Shown piece by piece: positions 43,917 through 55,800 of a stretch of 64,000 bases of DNA. The notes beneath the pieces are model-generated. The model worked only from the letters and a program-made list of their open reading frames with translations. It was not told where the DNA came from and did no database searches. The position numbers and the translations under genes are program-made. The stretch's first letter is position 1, and every line of letters begins with the position of its first letter. Origin of the DNA: Pomphorhynchus laevis (lineage: Eukaryota; Acanthocephala; Palaeacanthocephala; Echinorhynchida; Pomphorhynchidae); NCBI GenBank assembly GCA_012934845.2, contig WNNJ02003691.1:155528-219527 (forward strand). The letters run 5' to 3'.

Positions 43917-46418
43917 TCAACAGAAAAAATAGGTCAACAATTTCTTTGTCTTCTTCCTATTAAGGCCACAAATCAATGGGGATCTGAGCCCCCAACCAAT
44001 CCAGCACGCCGCTTTCCGATTGAACCACCCGGGGTCTTTCACCTCCCGAAGAATCCAATCGGTGCGGACGATGTTGGGTAAACGAGAGACGAGGAGCTTA
44101 AGAAACCTTAGCCTTTGCTCTGGGGGACGTCCTCTTGAGAAGAAGACTAATCCCGAGATAGCCCAGGTACCCCAAAGGCGCACCTGGGTTTTCCCATTCA
44201 ACGACAGATGCTGGGCCCGTTTCAGAGCCCACCTAGCTTTCTTCAGGATACGTTTGAGTCTATCCAGGTCGGCTTTCGCCGACCAGTTCACCGAAACGGT
44301 GAACCCCAGGTATTTTACTCGACTTGTGAAGACAGGGAGTGGTTCGGAGGCAAATATGGAGGAGAGCGTAGAGAGTGCTAGTCTCTTAAGTTTTTTCTTG
44401 GTTGCAGGGGAGCCATGAAAGACAACCACCTGCGATTTAGCGGAGTTTAGAACAAGGTTGGATCTAGGCAACTGGTCTTTTAATCTTAAAAAGAAGCGGC
44501 TGATGTCCGAGACTACGTCTTTGCACCTGCGTCCAGTGAACAGGGCTGTGGTGTCATCAGCGTACACCACTAGACGTTGTTCACGTTTAAATATTTTAAA
44601 TAGAATAATTGAGGCAGCAAGATATAAGATTGGAGAAAGTGGTGAACCTTGAGGCACACCCGTAATAGGGTAGAACTGACGCGCATCAGGGTCGTCATCA
44701 TAATAAAATCGCTTGGTGTACAGCAGTATCTCCACCCTGTTAACAATTCTCGCAGGCAACCCGAGGGACCTGAGAGAAGAGATAACAAAGGGAATGGAGA
44801 TGCGGTCAAATGCAGCGGAAAAATCAAGGAAAACTGCCACAGCTAGCTGATGACTGTTCTCCTGACAAAACCGATGCACTTCACCAACTGCTGAATGGAC
44901 CGAGCGACCTTTGACAAACCCATGGAAACCAGGTGGGATTAAATTTCGCCTAATCAGATGATCGCAGATTCTACGCGCAAGCGCTTTTTCGTAAATCGAC
45001 ACGATGGAATTTTGAAAAGAAATGGGCCGCAGGTCTTTAGGACAAGAGACCGGAAACTTTTTTGGAATAAAAATTCTCTTGCTAATGTTGATGCCGGCCA
45101 CATCAGATGGGGTGGCTAATAGCATTGTGATGGCCACCTCCCTTCTTTGATCGGTTGTCAAAAGCTGACAGACACGAGAAGAGAGTGGAGCGACGGTTTT
45201 GGAGGTGCTTGGAAGAGGCCCCCAGGCGTTGAGAATATCTGTGACAGATAAGTCTCTACTCCTGAAGTCTCCCCAAGGCGGGATTGGTTGCGGAGATTGA
45301 GTGGCTCCATAGTTGTGTAAGGCAAGTGACTCTTCTAAAACTTTATCAAGGCCAATTCTACCGATCCAACCCAAGGCCCTATCCCTCCAACAAGCAAACT
45401 TCTCCTTCTTGAAAATCTTCCAAAAGGAAGGCTGAGAAGGGTTAAGACGAGCAATGCTCGCCCTATCCCTACTCAGCTAGAACCAATATCTGGTGCGCCA
45501 GTATTCATTCGAGAGAGTCTGTCTGGCGGAAGAAGAGAGATTAGGGAGGTTCAGTAGTTTTGCTAGAACCTTGAGTTTCGTCGGAGTGGGATTGAAAATG
45601 CGACCTTTATAGGTTGTCGAAAGCAATGCGGTAGCTTGCGAAGAGAGGTAGGAATTAAATTCGGTTAAATTCTCATTACCAATTCGGGGGAAGCGTTGGA
45701 TAGCAGCTTGGAAGAAAGCCACTCTGATCGGGTCAAAGTGGAATCTTCTCCGAAGCAGCGTATCCTCCTCTATCCGCCAGCGAATTAGATCATGAGATGT
45801 GGACAGATGCTGTCGCGACTGCTCCGTGCAGAAGGGTTTTAACAACCATCTCTCGTGGAGCAGTAATAAGTCGAGGAGTGAATTCGTTGATGTGCAATGA
45901 AAGGTAGGGGACGGTGGTTTGTGAATAAGATAACCGTTCCTGGCTCTGCGGAGAGCAGCATTAATCCAACGACCAGTTCTGTCGTTGAAGTCACCTAGTA
46001 CAATGTCATAGCCGCTATCGATAATACCATCCAGAAGGTCACGGTTCTTGTGAATCTCTCCTGGACGAATGTAGACGTTGGCTAGACTGAGGCGTTTACC
46101 GTTCTTAACGAGTGAAACTACTAGACAAGACAGGGCAGGACAAGAGTAATTTAGCAGGAGGGAGGACCTTAAAGAGCATTTAACTAAGGTCAAGAGTCCT
46201 TGAGATGAAGAGGAGTGAGGTGGGGTTATGTACGGAGTATAGTGGGAATATACATGCTTAGGGATAAATCGAGTAATGTCCTGGGGGAGACGGATAGACC
46301 GCGTCTCCTGAAGGACTATAACATCTGCGTCTCTACCAGATAAAAGTCTAAGGGCAGAAGCACCTCCCGAATTCCACTGAAGAATATTCAGTGAAAAAGG
46401 CTCAGGTTTACTCACCAT
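43917..46418 (-). pseudogene. LINE-B copy 4 ORF2: endonuclease and reverse transcriptase, one nonsense codon
   Basis: 833 codons in one frame, interrupted only by a TAG at 45477-45479 (glutamine in related copies). The APE-type endonuclease (residues 1-230) has ILQWNSGGASALRLL, VIVLQETRSI, VYIRPGEIHKNRDL, VLGDFNDRTGRW and SHDLIRW. The RT (about 380-680) has FVKGRSVHSAVGEV, AVFLDFSAAFDRIS (catalytic Asp), GVPQGSPLSPILYL and VVYADDTTALFTG. The C-terminal region has KKARWALKRAQHLS and WGTWAISGLVFFSRGR. There is no RNase H domain that I can recognise. The protein would drive target-primed reverse transcription. Jockey/I/R1 grouping is by motif; the clade is not resolved. Confidence 0.9.
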
Positions 46419-46450
46419 TGGGCTAAATTAGTTGGAAGGGGGATGCCAAC

Positions 46451-47734
46451 CTAGACAGAGCTAGGTGCAGGAGGGTTACCCTCACTGCCACTAGCCCCGT
46501 CGCGGGTCGTACCCCCCAGGGCAATATCTTCATTTCCCAGAGAAGCCTTCTTATCCTTGATCATCTTCCCCACCTTGGGGGTGGGACTGTTCTGGCCGAA
46601 GCCCCCTCTTCTTGGAGTGGGGGTTTTAAGCTCGTTAGGCATGGGGGCAGCTGTTGTCCCTACAAAAGAGGATAGCAGAGGTCCAATCATTGTTTGAAAT
46701 TGCGAAAAAATTACTCGTTTCTGGTTATCAAGAAGTTGAATGATGTCAGCGTTTGACATCCGGTCGGCTGGTGAACCAGCAGCAGAGGCGTAGTTGATCG
46801 GGGTTCTAGGCTTAACAAACAGTTGTTTATATTCTTTAAATATTCTGCAGCGCCTTGACCAGGCCGGATGTTCCCCTCCACAATTAGCGCAAGAGGGGGA
46901 GGCCTGACATCTTTCCCCTTTTAAAGCATACTGACAATCCCCAGCACCACAAACACCGCATACCAAGGCCTTGCTGCATGTAGAGTACCAGTGGCCCCAG
47001 GCATGACACTTGTTACAGTGGGGGAATGTGAGTCGGTCTTCGTCAATTAGAGTGAATCCTAAGTTAAAACCTAGGAAAGGATTCGCTGACGATTTAGAAA
47101 GAAGCAGACCGGAATCAAGATCTGTATTTGCAAAAGCCACTGGGAGGGGGTCGCCCCCTTACCTAGGACTTGCCTCACTGATTGGAGGCCATATAATTTT
47201 TTCAGTTATCAAATCTTTTTCTGTTAGAAACAATGGAAAATTAGATATTTTAACTGAGCACTGAAGGGGTTTCAACGTTATGAAACCAGAGTCCAAAAGG
47301 TGCTTGTCAAAATAATCTTTGTATTCCTTTAATAAAGAGGCATTCGGGAAGGAAACTCTTACAGTATTGTCCAAAATCTTCACTGAATTGAACAGCACCC
47401 TGTTTGGATGAATTGATACAAACTTTCGCAAAAAAGTTGAGAAGAGATTGTGTTTCTCTATTGGTTTTGTTGAATTGATAATGCACAGGTTAGCTAATTT
47501 TGGAATCGGGGGTAGCAGCCCCTTATCTGCATTTAATAAACACGAAACATCACTAACCTGGTTAGAATTGTCTCCAGTAGACGAAAGAATTGAACCAGAT
47601 CGTTCATTACTACCATATTTCATTGTAAAATCACCAAAAGTTGTAGAGCTTTGAAGCTCCGATAGCGTTTTAGCATTCATTTGATTTTTTTTCACTATTT
47701 GAACAGCTAAATGATACGCTGCTGGGCGTTTCAT
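46451..47734 (-). pseudogene. LINE-B copy 4 ORF1 (zinc-knuckle protein), frame broken
   Basis: 47734-47159 encodes the N-terminal half (LPPIPKLANLCII, FLRKFVSIHPNRVLFNSVKI). 47140-46451 encodes the C-terminal half with CCHC knuckles (CNKCHAWGHWYSTC and CANCGGEHPAWSRRC) and the tail ending GNPPAPSSV. The frame is disturbed around 47140-47190. ORF1 proteins of this type bind the element RNA. The ORF1-ORF2 gap is about 30 nt. Confidence 0.85.
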
Positions 47735-47747
47735 TTAGGAATGAAAA

Positions 47748-47812
47748 AAATATTTATTTTAACGTGGCAAATGCGTGTCAGCGCACGCTTACATGACCAC
47801 AACAAAACAAAA
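47748..47812 (-). repeat. LINE-A-family 3' end between two LINE-B copies
   Basis: ATTTATTTTAACGTGGCAAA through GCGCACGCTTACATGACCAC, the terminal hairpin region of a LINE-A-type element on the minus strand, about 65 bp. It lies at the head-to-head junction of LINE-B copies 4 and 5. Confidence 0.75.
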
Positions 47813-49059
47813 TGTCGTCGTTATTTGTTTTCAAAAAAATGTGTAGTGTACAAGTAATTTCGGAGCTATCAAACGATAGTCAATTTCAAGCAAATTCTAA
47901 CAGAATTCCAACCGAAAAAGAGGTTTGTACTGGATGCTCTTCTACTCAAAGTCATAGCGATAAGGTCAGTAATGTTTTGTTATCTTCAGGCGATGGGGAG
48001 GTGCTTCCCCCCATCCCGAAAAAGAGGAACTTGATTTTAATTAAAGTAAGAAGACCTATAGAAAGGGATCAACTATACAATAAATTTCTGAGAAATTTCT
48101 CACTTTTATATAAGAACAGGATTTTATTTAATTCTGTAAAGATACACCCCTCCGAGGTGAAAATTTCTTTTGTAACATGTGATCTCGCAATGAAATACGC
48201 GGAATATTTTTCCGAGAATCTTACAGAATTCGGTGAACTTACCATAAAGCCTATCCTGGCTTCGATCAAAGTTACTAATCTACCATGTTCAATGGATGAA
48301 GATGACAAGCAATCGTTTATGGCAACCTTCAAAGTTTCCAGTCTGAGAACAATCGTGGGTAGGGACGGGAACCCTATCCCGGTTGGCTTTTGTAGTGCGC
48401 CAGTGGAGTTAGCTGAAACTCTATCAAAATCATCATCCAACCCGTTTATGGGGTTCAACATTCGGTTCTCAATAACCGAAATAGACGAATTAACCTACCC
48501 CCACTGCAGCCGATGCCACAAATGGGGTCACTGGGCTTCCAGCTGCAGTGGGATCCCTACATGTGGTATCTGCGGATCAGCCTCTTGTCTATCTCTGTCG
48601 TCGAATGACCGTTGCTCGCCCCCCCATTCATGTTCAAACTGCGGGGGGAGCCATCCTGCATGGCGTAGGAGCTGCAGTAAGTTCAAGGCGTACAGAAGCC
48701 TTTTTATTCGTCCGGTTAAACCTACAACTTCCTTCTCTTGTGTGGCCGCACCGCGGATGGATGACTCAGAGATATCCCGGTTGATGGATATAAAGATAGC
48801 AGAGTCGCATAGAAGGTTGGAAAACTTTATACTAATGGCCGTGGGTGCTATCAACACGAATCCCACGATTCCAGTGGCATCTGTTCTTCCAGAGTCAAAA
48901 AAGAGAGGGGCTTCGGCCCATGCCGTCACCCCGATCAAGATCGGGAAGCTTATTCGACGTATGACTAAGGGAAATGATGATATTGCCCAGGGGCAAGTAC
49001 CTTCCCTGGAGGGGGCTAGTGGTGGGAAGGGTAACCTTCCTGCACCTAGCTCTGTCTAG
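47812..49059 (+). CDS. LINE-B copy 5 ORF1, zinc-knuckle RNA-binding protein
   Basis: 415 codons, intact. The N-terminal part is Ser-rich. A conserved middle region follows (PPIPKKRNLILIKVRRPIE, LRNFSLLYKNRILFNSVKI). Three zinc knuckles lie near residues 230-290: CSRCHKWGHWASSC (CX2CX4HX4C), CGICGSASC and CSNCGGSHPAWRRSC. The C-terminal tail ends GNLPAPSSV. This is the ORF1 layout of I/Jockey/R1-type LINEs, whose ORF1 protein packages element RNA. The ATG at 47812 may be inherited from adjoining LINE-A sequence; an in-frame ATG at 47839 is an alternative. ORF2 starts 33 nt after the stop. Confidence 0.88.
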   Translation: MSSLFVFKKMCSVQVISELSNDSQFQANSNRIPTEKEVCTGCSSTQSHSDKVSNVLLSSGDGEVLPPIPKKRNLILIKVRRPIERDQLYNKFLRNFSLLYKNRILFNSVKIHPSEVKISFVTCDLAMKYAEYFSENLTEFGELTIKPILASIKVTNLPCSMDEDDKQSFMATFKVSSLRTIVGRDGNPIPVGFCSAPVELAETLSKSSSNPFMGFNIRFSITEIDELTYPHCSRCHKWGHWASSCSGIPTCGICGSASCLSLSSNDRCSPPHSCSNCGGSHPAWRRSCSKFKAYRSLFIRPVKPTTSFSCVAAPRMDDSEISRLMDIKIAESHRRLENFILMAVGAINTNPTIPVASVLPESKKRGASAHAVTPIKIGKLIRRMTKGNDDIAQGQVPSLEGASGGKGNLPAPSSV

Positions 49060-49092
49060 GTAGGCAATCCCCCATCCAACTAATCCATCACA

Positions 49093-51562
49093 ATGCAGAG
49101 TACTCGTGAGCCTTTTTCACTGAATATCCTTCAGTGGAACTCGGGAGGTGCTTCCGCCCTTAGACTTCTATCTGGTAAAGATGCAGATGTTATAGTCCTT
49201 CAGGAGACGCGGTCTATCCGTCTCCCCCAGGACATTACTCGATTTATCCCAAAGCATATATGTTCCCACTATACTCCGTACATAACCCCACCTCACTCCT
49301 CTTCATCTCAAGGACTCTTGACCTTAGTTAAGTGCTCCTTAAGGTCCTCCCTCCTATTAAACTACTCATGTCCAGCCCTTTCTTGTTTAGTAGTTTCACT
49401 CAGTAAGAACGGTAAGCGCATAAGTCTAGCCAATGTCTACATCCGTCCAGGGGAAATTCACAAGAACCGTGACCTCCTGGATAGTATTATTGACAGCGGT
49501 TATGACATGATACTTGGGGATTTCAACGACAGAACTGGTCGTTGGATCAATGCAGCACTTCGCAGAGCTAGGAACGGTTATCTTATTCACAAACCCCCGT
49601 CACCTACCTTTCATTGCACATCAACAAATTCTATCCTCGACATTTTACTGCTTCACTCGAGGTGGTTGTTAAAACCCTTCTGCACTGAGCAGTCGCGCCA
49701 GCAATTGTCCACCTCTCACGACCTCATTCGTTGGAGGATTGAGGAAGATATGTTGCTTCGAAGGAGGTTTCACTTTGATCCGATCAGAGTGGCCCTCTTT
49801 CAAGCGGCTATCCAACTCTTTCCCAGAATAGGAAATGAGAGTTTGACCGAATTTAATACCTACCTCTTTTCGCAAGCTACCGCGATTTTATCAACTACCT
49901 ATAAAGGTCGTATATACAATCCTACTCCGACGAAACTCAAGGTCCTAGCGAAATTGCTTAACCTCCCTAATCTCTCTGTTTCCGCCAGACAGGCTCTCTC
50001 GAATGAATACTGGAGCACTAGATATAGGTTCCAGCTGAGTAAGGATAGGACGAGTATTGCTCGCCTTAGTCCTTCTCAGTCTTCCTTTTGGAAGATTTTC
50101 AAGAAGGAGAAGTTTGTTTGCTGGAAGGATAGAGCATTGGGTTGGATAGGGAATGTTGGCCTTGATAAAGTTTTAGAAAAGTCATTAGCCCTACACAACT
50201 ATGGAGCCACTCTATCACCTCAAACAATCCCGCCTTGGTGTAACTTCAGGAGTAGGGATCTATCTGTTACGGATATTCTTAACTCATGGGGTCCACTCCC
50301 GGGCATCTCCAAATCCGTTGTTCCACTTTCTTCTCGGGTCTGTCAGCTTTTGACAGCTGATCAGAGAAGAGAGGTGGCCGTCACCAATGCTTTTAGCCTC
50401 CCCATCCGATGTAGCAGGCATCAATATTAGTAAGCGTGTTTTTCTTCCTAAGAAAAAATCCTGCTCATGCCCTAAAGATCTGCGACCCATTTCGATTCAA
50501 AATGCCCTCGTGTCGATTTACGAAAAAGCGCTTGCGCGTAAAATCCGCGACCATTTAAGTAGGCGTAATTTGATCCCTCCAGGTTTTCATGGGTTCGTCA
50601 AAGGTCGCTCGGTCCATTCAGCAGTTGGTGAGGTGGATCAGTTTTGTCGGGATAATAGCCATCGTCTAGTTGTGGCTGTTTTCCTTGACTTTTCTGCTGC
50701 ATTTGACCGCATCTCCATTTCCTTTGTGATCTCTTCTCTCAGGTCCCTCGGGTTGCCTGCGAGAATTGTGAACAGAGTGGAGATCCTGCTGTATACCAAG
50801 CGATTTTACTATGAAGACGACCCTGATGCGCGTCAGTTCTACCCTATTACGGGTGTACCTCAAGGATCCCCACTTTCTCCTATCTTATATCTTGCTGCCT
50901 CTATTAACCTATTCAAAATATTTAAACGCGAACAACGTCTGGTGGTGTACGCTGATGACACCACAGCCCTGTTCACTGGACACAGGTGTAAAGACGTAGT
51001 CTCTGACATCAGCCATTTCTTTTTAAGATTAAAAGACCAGTTACCCATATCTAATCTTATTTTAAACTCATCTAAATCGCAGGTGGTCATCTTTCATGGC
51101 ACCCCTGCTACAAAACAAAAACTTAAGAGATTAGCACTCTCTGCGCTCTCCTCCATATTTGCCTCTGAACCACTCCCCACCTTCTCAAGTCGAGTAAAAT
51201 ACCTGGGGTTCACCGTTACGGTGAACTGGTCGGCGAAAGCTGACCTGGATAGACTCAAACGTATCCTGAAGAAAGCTAGGTGGGCCCTGAAACGGGCTCA
51301 GCATCTGTCATTGAAAGGGAAAGCCCAGGTGCGCCTTTGGGGCACTTGGGCTATCTCGGGATTAGTCTTCTTCTCAAGAGGACGTCCCCCAGAGCAAAGG
51401 CTAAGGTTTCTTAAGCTCCTCGTCTCTCGTTTACCAAGCATAGTCCGCGCCGATTGGATTCTTCGGGGGGGGGGTGAAAGACCCCGGGTGGTTCAGTCGG
51501 AAGGCGGCGTGTTGGATCGGTTGGGGGGCTCAGATCCCCCTGGACCTGAGGCCATGAAATAG
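49093..51562 (+). pseudogene. LINE-B copy 5 ORF2 (endonuclease/RT), one internal frameshift
   Basis: 49093-50430 encodes the endonuclease and linker (NILQWNSGGASALRLL, LQETRSIRLPQDI, LGDFNDRTGRW). 50387-51562 encodes the RT (FVKGRSVHSAV, VFLDFSAAFDRIS, GVPQGSPLSPILYL, VVYADDTTALFTG). The two frames overlap at 50387-50430, where one extra A (ACCAATGCT against ACAATGCT in copy 4) shifts the frame. A 10-G run at 51465-51474 shifts the last ~30 codons. It is about 90% similar to copy 4 in protein. With only these defects it is a recent copy. Confidence 0.88.
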
Positions 51563-51690
51563 AAAGGGAAGATGAAAAAACGAAAGAAAAATTCTGTCAT
51601 TTTTTATCTGAGTTGGTTATGACCTACCTTTTTTATTCTTGCATGCAATATTATGGTGTATTTAATAAAGTCTTTATTATTAAAAATGTA

Positions 51691-52040
51691 AATAATGTGT
51701 CGAGAAGCTGTGTACGGAGATGTTTTGTTCGAATGTAATAAAGGAGGGAACGCGGCGAACGTCGAGAGTTGATTCAAGGCGAGTGGAGTGGTGACAAGGA
51801 AGGATCGGAGACCGTAGTTGTTGAAGTAATTAGGAACTTGGAGTAAGAGGGTATGACGGGAACGCAGCGATAGCGAGGTGGGGCGAGTGTCGTCTAAGAA
51901 AGGAAGGTTGATGAACGATGGGGAGCCGACAGCGATGAGACGAAAAGTTACGAGAAGAAGGCGGAGTTTGATGCGGATGTGGATGGTGGGCCAGGAGAGT
52001 TGAAGTGCAAGAACACTTTCTGGAAGATACTAAACGTTTA
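51691..52040 (-). pseudogene. LINE-A-related C-terminal fragment
   Basis: Minus-strand translation gives LPFLDDTRPT and VPNYFNNYGLRSFL, matching the C-terminus of LINE-A (FLDNSRPVYC, VPNYYTSFSFRSFL). It is similar in DNA to the inverted piece at 41490-41655. It lacks the terminal hairpin and abuts the 3' end of LINE-B copy 5. Confidence 0.7.
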
Positions 52041-52865
52041 TAGAAAAATGAAAAACCTATTTTCTCATTGCTCATACAGTGCATAGCGAATAATGTCGTT
52101 ACATAGAATGAATTTTATGACTTTACGGATGATGTGCCTCCTATGTATTTGAACAAACTGTGTTAAGTTGTCCTATAATTCAGTCAAGGCAACTTTTCCA
52201 TTATTTTAAATGCAAGATAATTGGTTGCACTCCAATTTTTTTAAGAACAAGCGAGAACCTAACTTTATTTTCATTTATATTTAAAATTTTTCTTTGACTT
52301 TGACTTAAATACTAAGGTTTTGATCAATTTGAATAAATAACAACTTTTAAAGTTAAATAAATCGCAATGTTCATACTCAGGACACTAATTTATTGCATTT
52401 TTCAAATAACATATGAACATATTTTAAATACACTTTTTAATCATCTGCAAACATTAATTATATATTATCAATCAATATACATTAAACATCGGAAATTTAT
52501 ATTCATGCAATGACGCTTTCATTCTAGACTGTAGTGTGATGTTATGTGATAATCATATTTGCATTGTAATATAGCTCTGATCATCCATATTTCAGATGAA
52601 TTATTAGAAACCTATACATCTTGTTTATTACAGTTTAATAAGCTAATGTTTTGGCTTTCGAGACATTTTTTATTCCTGAATAATCTATATCGATTCTAAT
52701 ACCGACAATTCTAAGATAATTCATAATAAAATTTAATTCAAAAATTCTCCATTGAGATGCAATTAAATGATTTGGACTACAATTCGTGCAGTTTCGGTAT
52801 CTTAGCACCTAACAATCTCACGTTAGGAGGATTTTCTTCCCAATCAATTACATATTATTACAAGA
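52041..52865. other. Anonymous AT-rich DNA
   Basis: Non-coding. 52540-52640 is similar to 63025-63110 (separate entry). Confidence 0.5.
52540..52640 (+). repeat. Dispersed repeat of unknown family, copy 1
   Basis: GATCATCCATATTTCAGAT and CCTATACATCTT in register with the same blocks at 63025-63110, with substitutions between. Confidence 0.6.
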
Positions 52866-52869
52866 CAAC

Positions 52870-55800
52870 ATAGCGAGCAGAGCTCAGAGTCGCGTCACCA
52901 AAAAGAAAAACAAATTACACAAAATTTTCTTCCGAAATTCCTTCATTGTACGGGGGCGAATCGTTGCCTCGTTTAACTGATTCCGTAGATTCACGACCTT
53001 TCGATTAAACTGGACAGTTTTTGAGCGTACAATTCTTTGTCGATTTAGGACTAATGAATGACCGCGCAGCCATTGACCTGATCTAATATCCATTAGCCCG
53101 TGTAGTACGTGTCGTGGGTTGCGAAGAATCGTCCATGTTAGACACATGTCGCGTAAATCACGGAGAGTGCTAACACTATTCATTCCCAGTGTATTGAGTC
53201 TTTGTTCGTATGGGAAATTTTTTATTGGGTAAACAAGCTTTGTTGCCCGACGGATCACACCTTCCAATTTTGCTGACTCATGTATAGTCCTCGGATAGAC
53301 GCATTGTGACGCATATAACAGATGGTTCAAAATAAATGCGTTAGCAAAAACCCGAAATGATCGTGGATTAAGAAAATCAAATGTACGACTTATGAAACCT
53401 ACCATCCGACAAGCCTTAGCACATACATAGTCAGTATTACGTTTAGTGGACAAGTCAAAGGAAATCAGGACGCCGAGATCCTTCACATGCTCTGCATTTT
53501 CGATTTCATTTTCACAAAGATAGTATTTTTGTCGACCAAGTACTCTGTCGACCTCGAACACGTATAAAAGAACATTTGGCAGAATTGACCGATAAACCAT
53601 TAATTCGAGCCCAATTTACAACTTTATCTATATCTGACTGTAGACACTGTATCTAAATACGACTTTATGCCTCTCCAGATTTTCAGGTAATCTGCATATA
53701 ATAGAGACTCAGAACTCAGGAAGCCTGGTAAATCATTTATGTAGATGGAGAATAACAGTGGACCAAGTACTGTGCCTGGTGGTACACCTAAGTGTGTATT
53801 ATACCAGCCCGAATAAATGTTATTAACGTAAACCCGATAAGAACGTCCAAAGATAAAGTTTGCCACCCAGAGAATTAGAATGGGATCAATCGTCAAGGTA
53901 TGCATTTTGGAAATCAGATAGTCATGACGTACGTGATCAAAGCTTTGGAAAAATCAAAGATGATATCTATACAGGCTCCTTCATCAACTAAATTGACCCA
54001 TGAATTCCGCGCAACTAGCAGATTTGTGACAGTAGAATGATCACTTCTAAAACCACGTTAGTTAATACACAGTAAATTTCTGGATTTCAAATTATCACTA
54101 ATATGCTTATACAGTAATCTTTCCAAGATTCGACAACACATGCAAGTCAAGCTTAGCTTATGTTTTTTAAGCAGCGGTATTACAATTGAGCGTTTCCACA
54201 TCTCAGGTATATGACCGGAATAAAGTGACGCAATAAACATTTTATATAAAGGGATACAAACTTCATCTGCTAGCATTATTAAGTATACAGGCGACAATAA
54301 ATTAGGACAAACAAACCCCGAAGATTTTAGATTCTTAAGCTCTCTTCGCACATCCCCAATATAAAACATGTTGACGACATCAGTGAATTATTTATATAGG
54401 ATTATAAAATATGGCTTGTTTGAGGGATTTGATGAGATCAAAAAATGTTTACCAAACGCATTAGCGATGTCGTAATCGTCATCGAGGGTATGTCCACTGT
54501 CCGATACAAGCCGAACATGTCCCGCTATATATTTCGAGTTCGCGTATTTAAACAAGCGACCAGGGTTGCAAAAAGCCTATTTGTGCGATCCTTTCTTCGA
54601 AACTACGCCGTTTATTGTGTTTTAAATTCGTAAAACGATTCATTACTTTATTGAAAGAAACAGTGTTAATTTCATTATTCCAAAGCCTCTTAAAAAAGAT
54701 GTTTTTATTTCAAGTCTTGCCGGATTTCTTTATCAAACCAAGGTTTACAATGTAAACAAACTTTCGTAACTTTCCTAGACGAGAAGCTTAAGAGCAAATC
54801 TAAAGGTATTGCCTCAAATTATTACCATGTCGTTTCAACACCAACACAAGAGGATTCAGCCAACAGATACCGGAAAGCCACATACAGACCAATTGATAAT
54901 TCGTCTTGAAACATTGAACAGTATTTAGAAACGATCTGTGCGTTGAAATGCCTTGCGAGAAGTAGAAGTCAAATAGAAGGACACAGTGGTCTGATGATCC
55001 TAGAGGTTCAAGGTGAGTGACGTGGTCTACAAAACATACGTTTGAGGTCAGACAAATATCTAACAAAGATCACTGATTCCCACAGAAACGAGTGAAGTCT
55101 CTCACATGTTGAGTGATACTTAAAACGTCGATAGAGTCGAGTAACTCTAATGAACCACTATCACATCCTACTCTGGGTGTGTACGGTTCCCAATCTACAT
55201 GAGGCATATTGAGATCTCCCAAAACTAACAAATCGTGCGAAGTAGCGTACTTATGAAAATCGTTGACAATGCAACCCACCTTAGCGCATGGGCTACGATA
55301 AATGAGACCAATGACGATCGGCTGGCGATTTGAGAGTGATACCCTCACCCATAAATATTCAACTCCATCATCAAATTTTACGTCAAGCAGTGTAACTACT
55401 GCGCTAAAGAGAACATACAGTATTACTTCACCTCCTTTTCTATTGCACCTGTCAGCCCGATAACAAAAGTAATTAGATAACTCGATCTCACCATCGGTAA
55501 CATCAGGTTTTAACCACGACTCTGTTATTGCAACCAACAAGGGATTCTGCACTTGGACACGAATTCTTAATTCGTAAATTTTGGAAGGAATTATAAGCGC
55601 ATTCGAGTAAATAAGCAAACAATGAAAATCTGTGGAATTATATGTGGTGTTTAGACTAGGCATTTCTATACCCTTAAGTGCATACAATATGGGAGATTTG
55701 TACTCGATAATATTATCCAAACAAGTATTACTATGATACATTAATGTCTTTAGCGAAGAAGCTGCGTCAGGGTGATTCAGACCAATCCCGTTATTAGCGG

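Larger units (their letters stand above)
43841..47745 (-). mobile_element. LINE-B copy 4, nearly full length
   Basis: Minus-strand I/Jockey/R1-type LINE: ORF1 47734-46451 (two frames), ORF2 46418-43917, 3' UTR with TTATTAATAAAGTCTTATT terminus. It is joined head-to-tail with copy 3 at 43840/43841 and lies head-to-head with copy 5. Confidence 0.9.
47812..51690 (+). mobile_element. LINE-B copy 5, nearly intact
   Basis: Plus-strand element with an unbroken ORF1, an ORF2 split by one frameshift plus a late frame change, and a 3' UTR ending TATTTAATAAAGTCTTTATT near 51670. It is the best-preserved LINE-B here. The true 5' end is unclear because LINE-A 3' sequence abuts it. Confidence 0.9.

Noticed and set aside
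44020-44418. Antisense ORFs across LINE-B copies (here and at 48069-48938, 49669-50490)
   Set aside because: They are shadows of ORF1/ORF2 with no domain of their own.
54445-54633. Plus-strand ORF within LINE-C
   Set aside because: Antisense to degraded LINE-C RT sequence, with no recognisable product.
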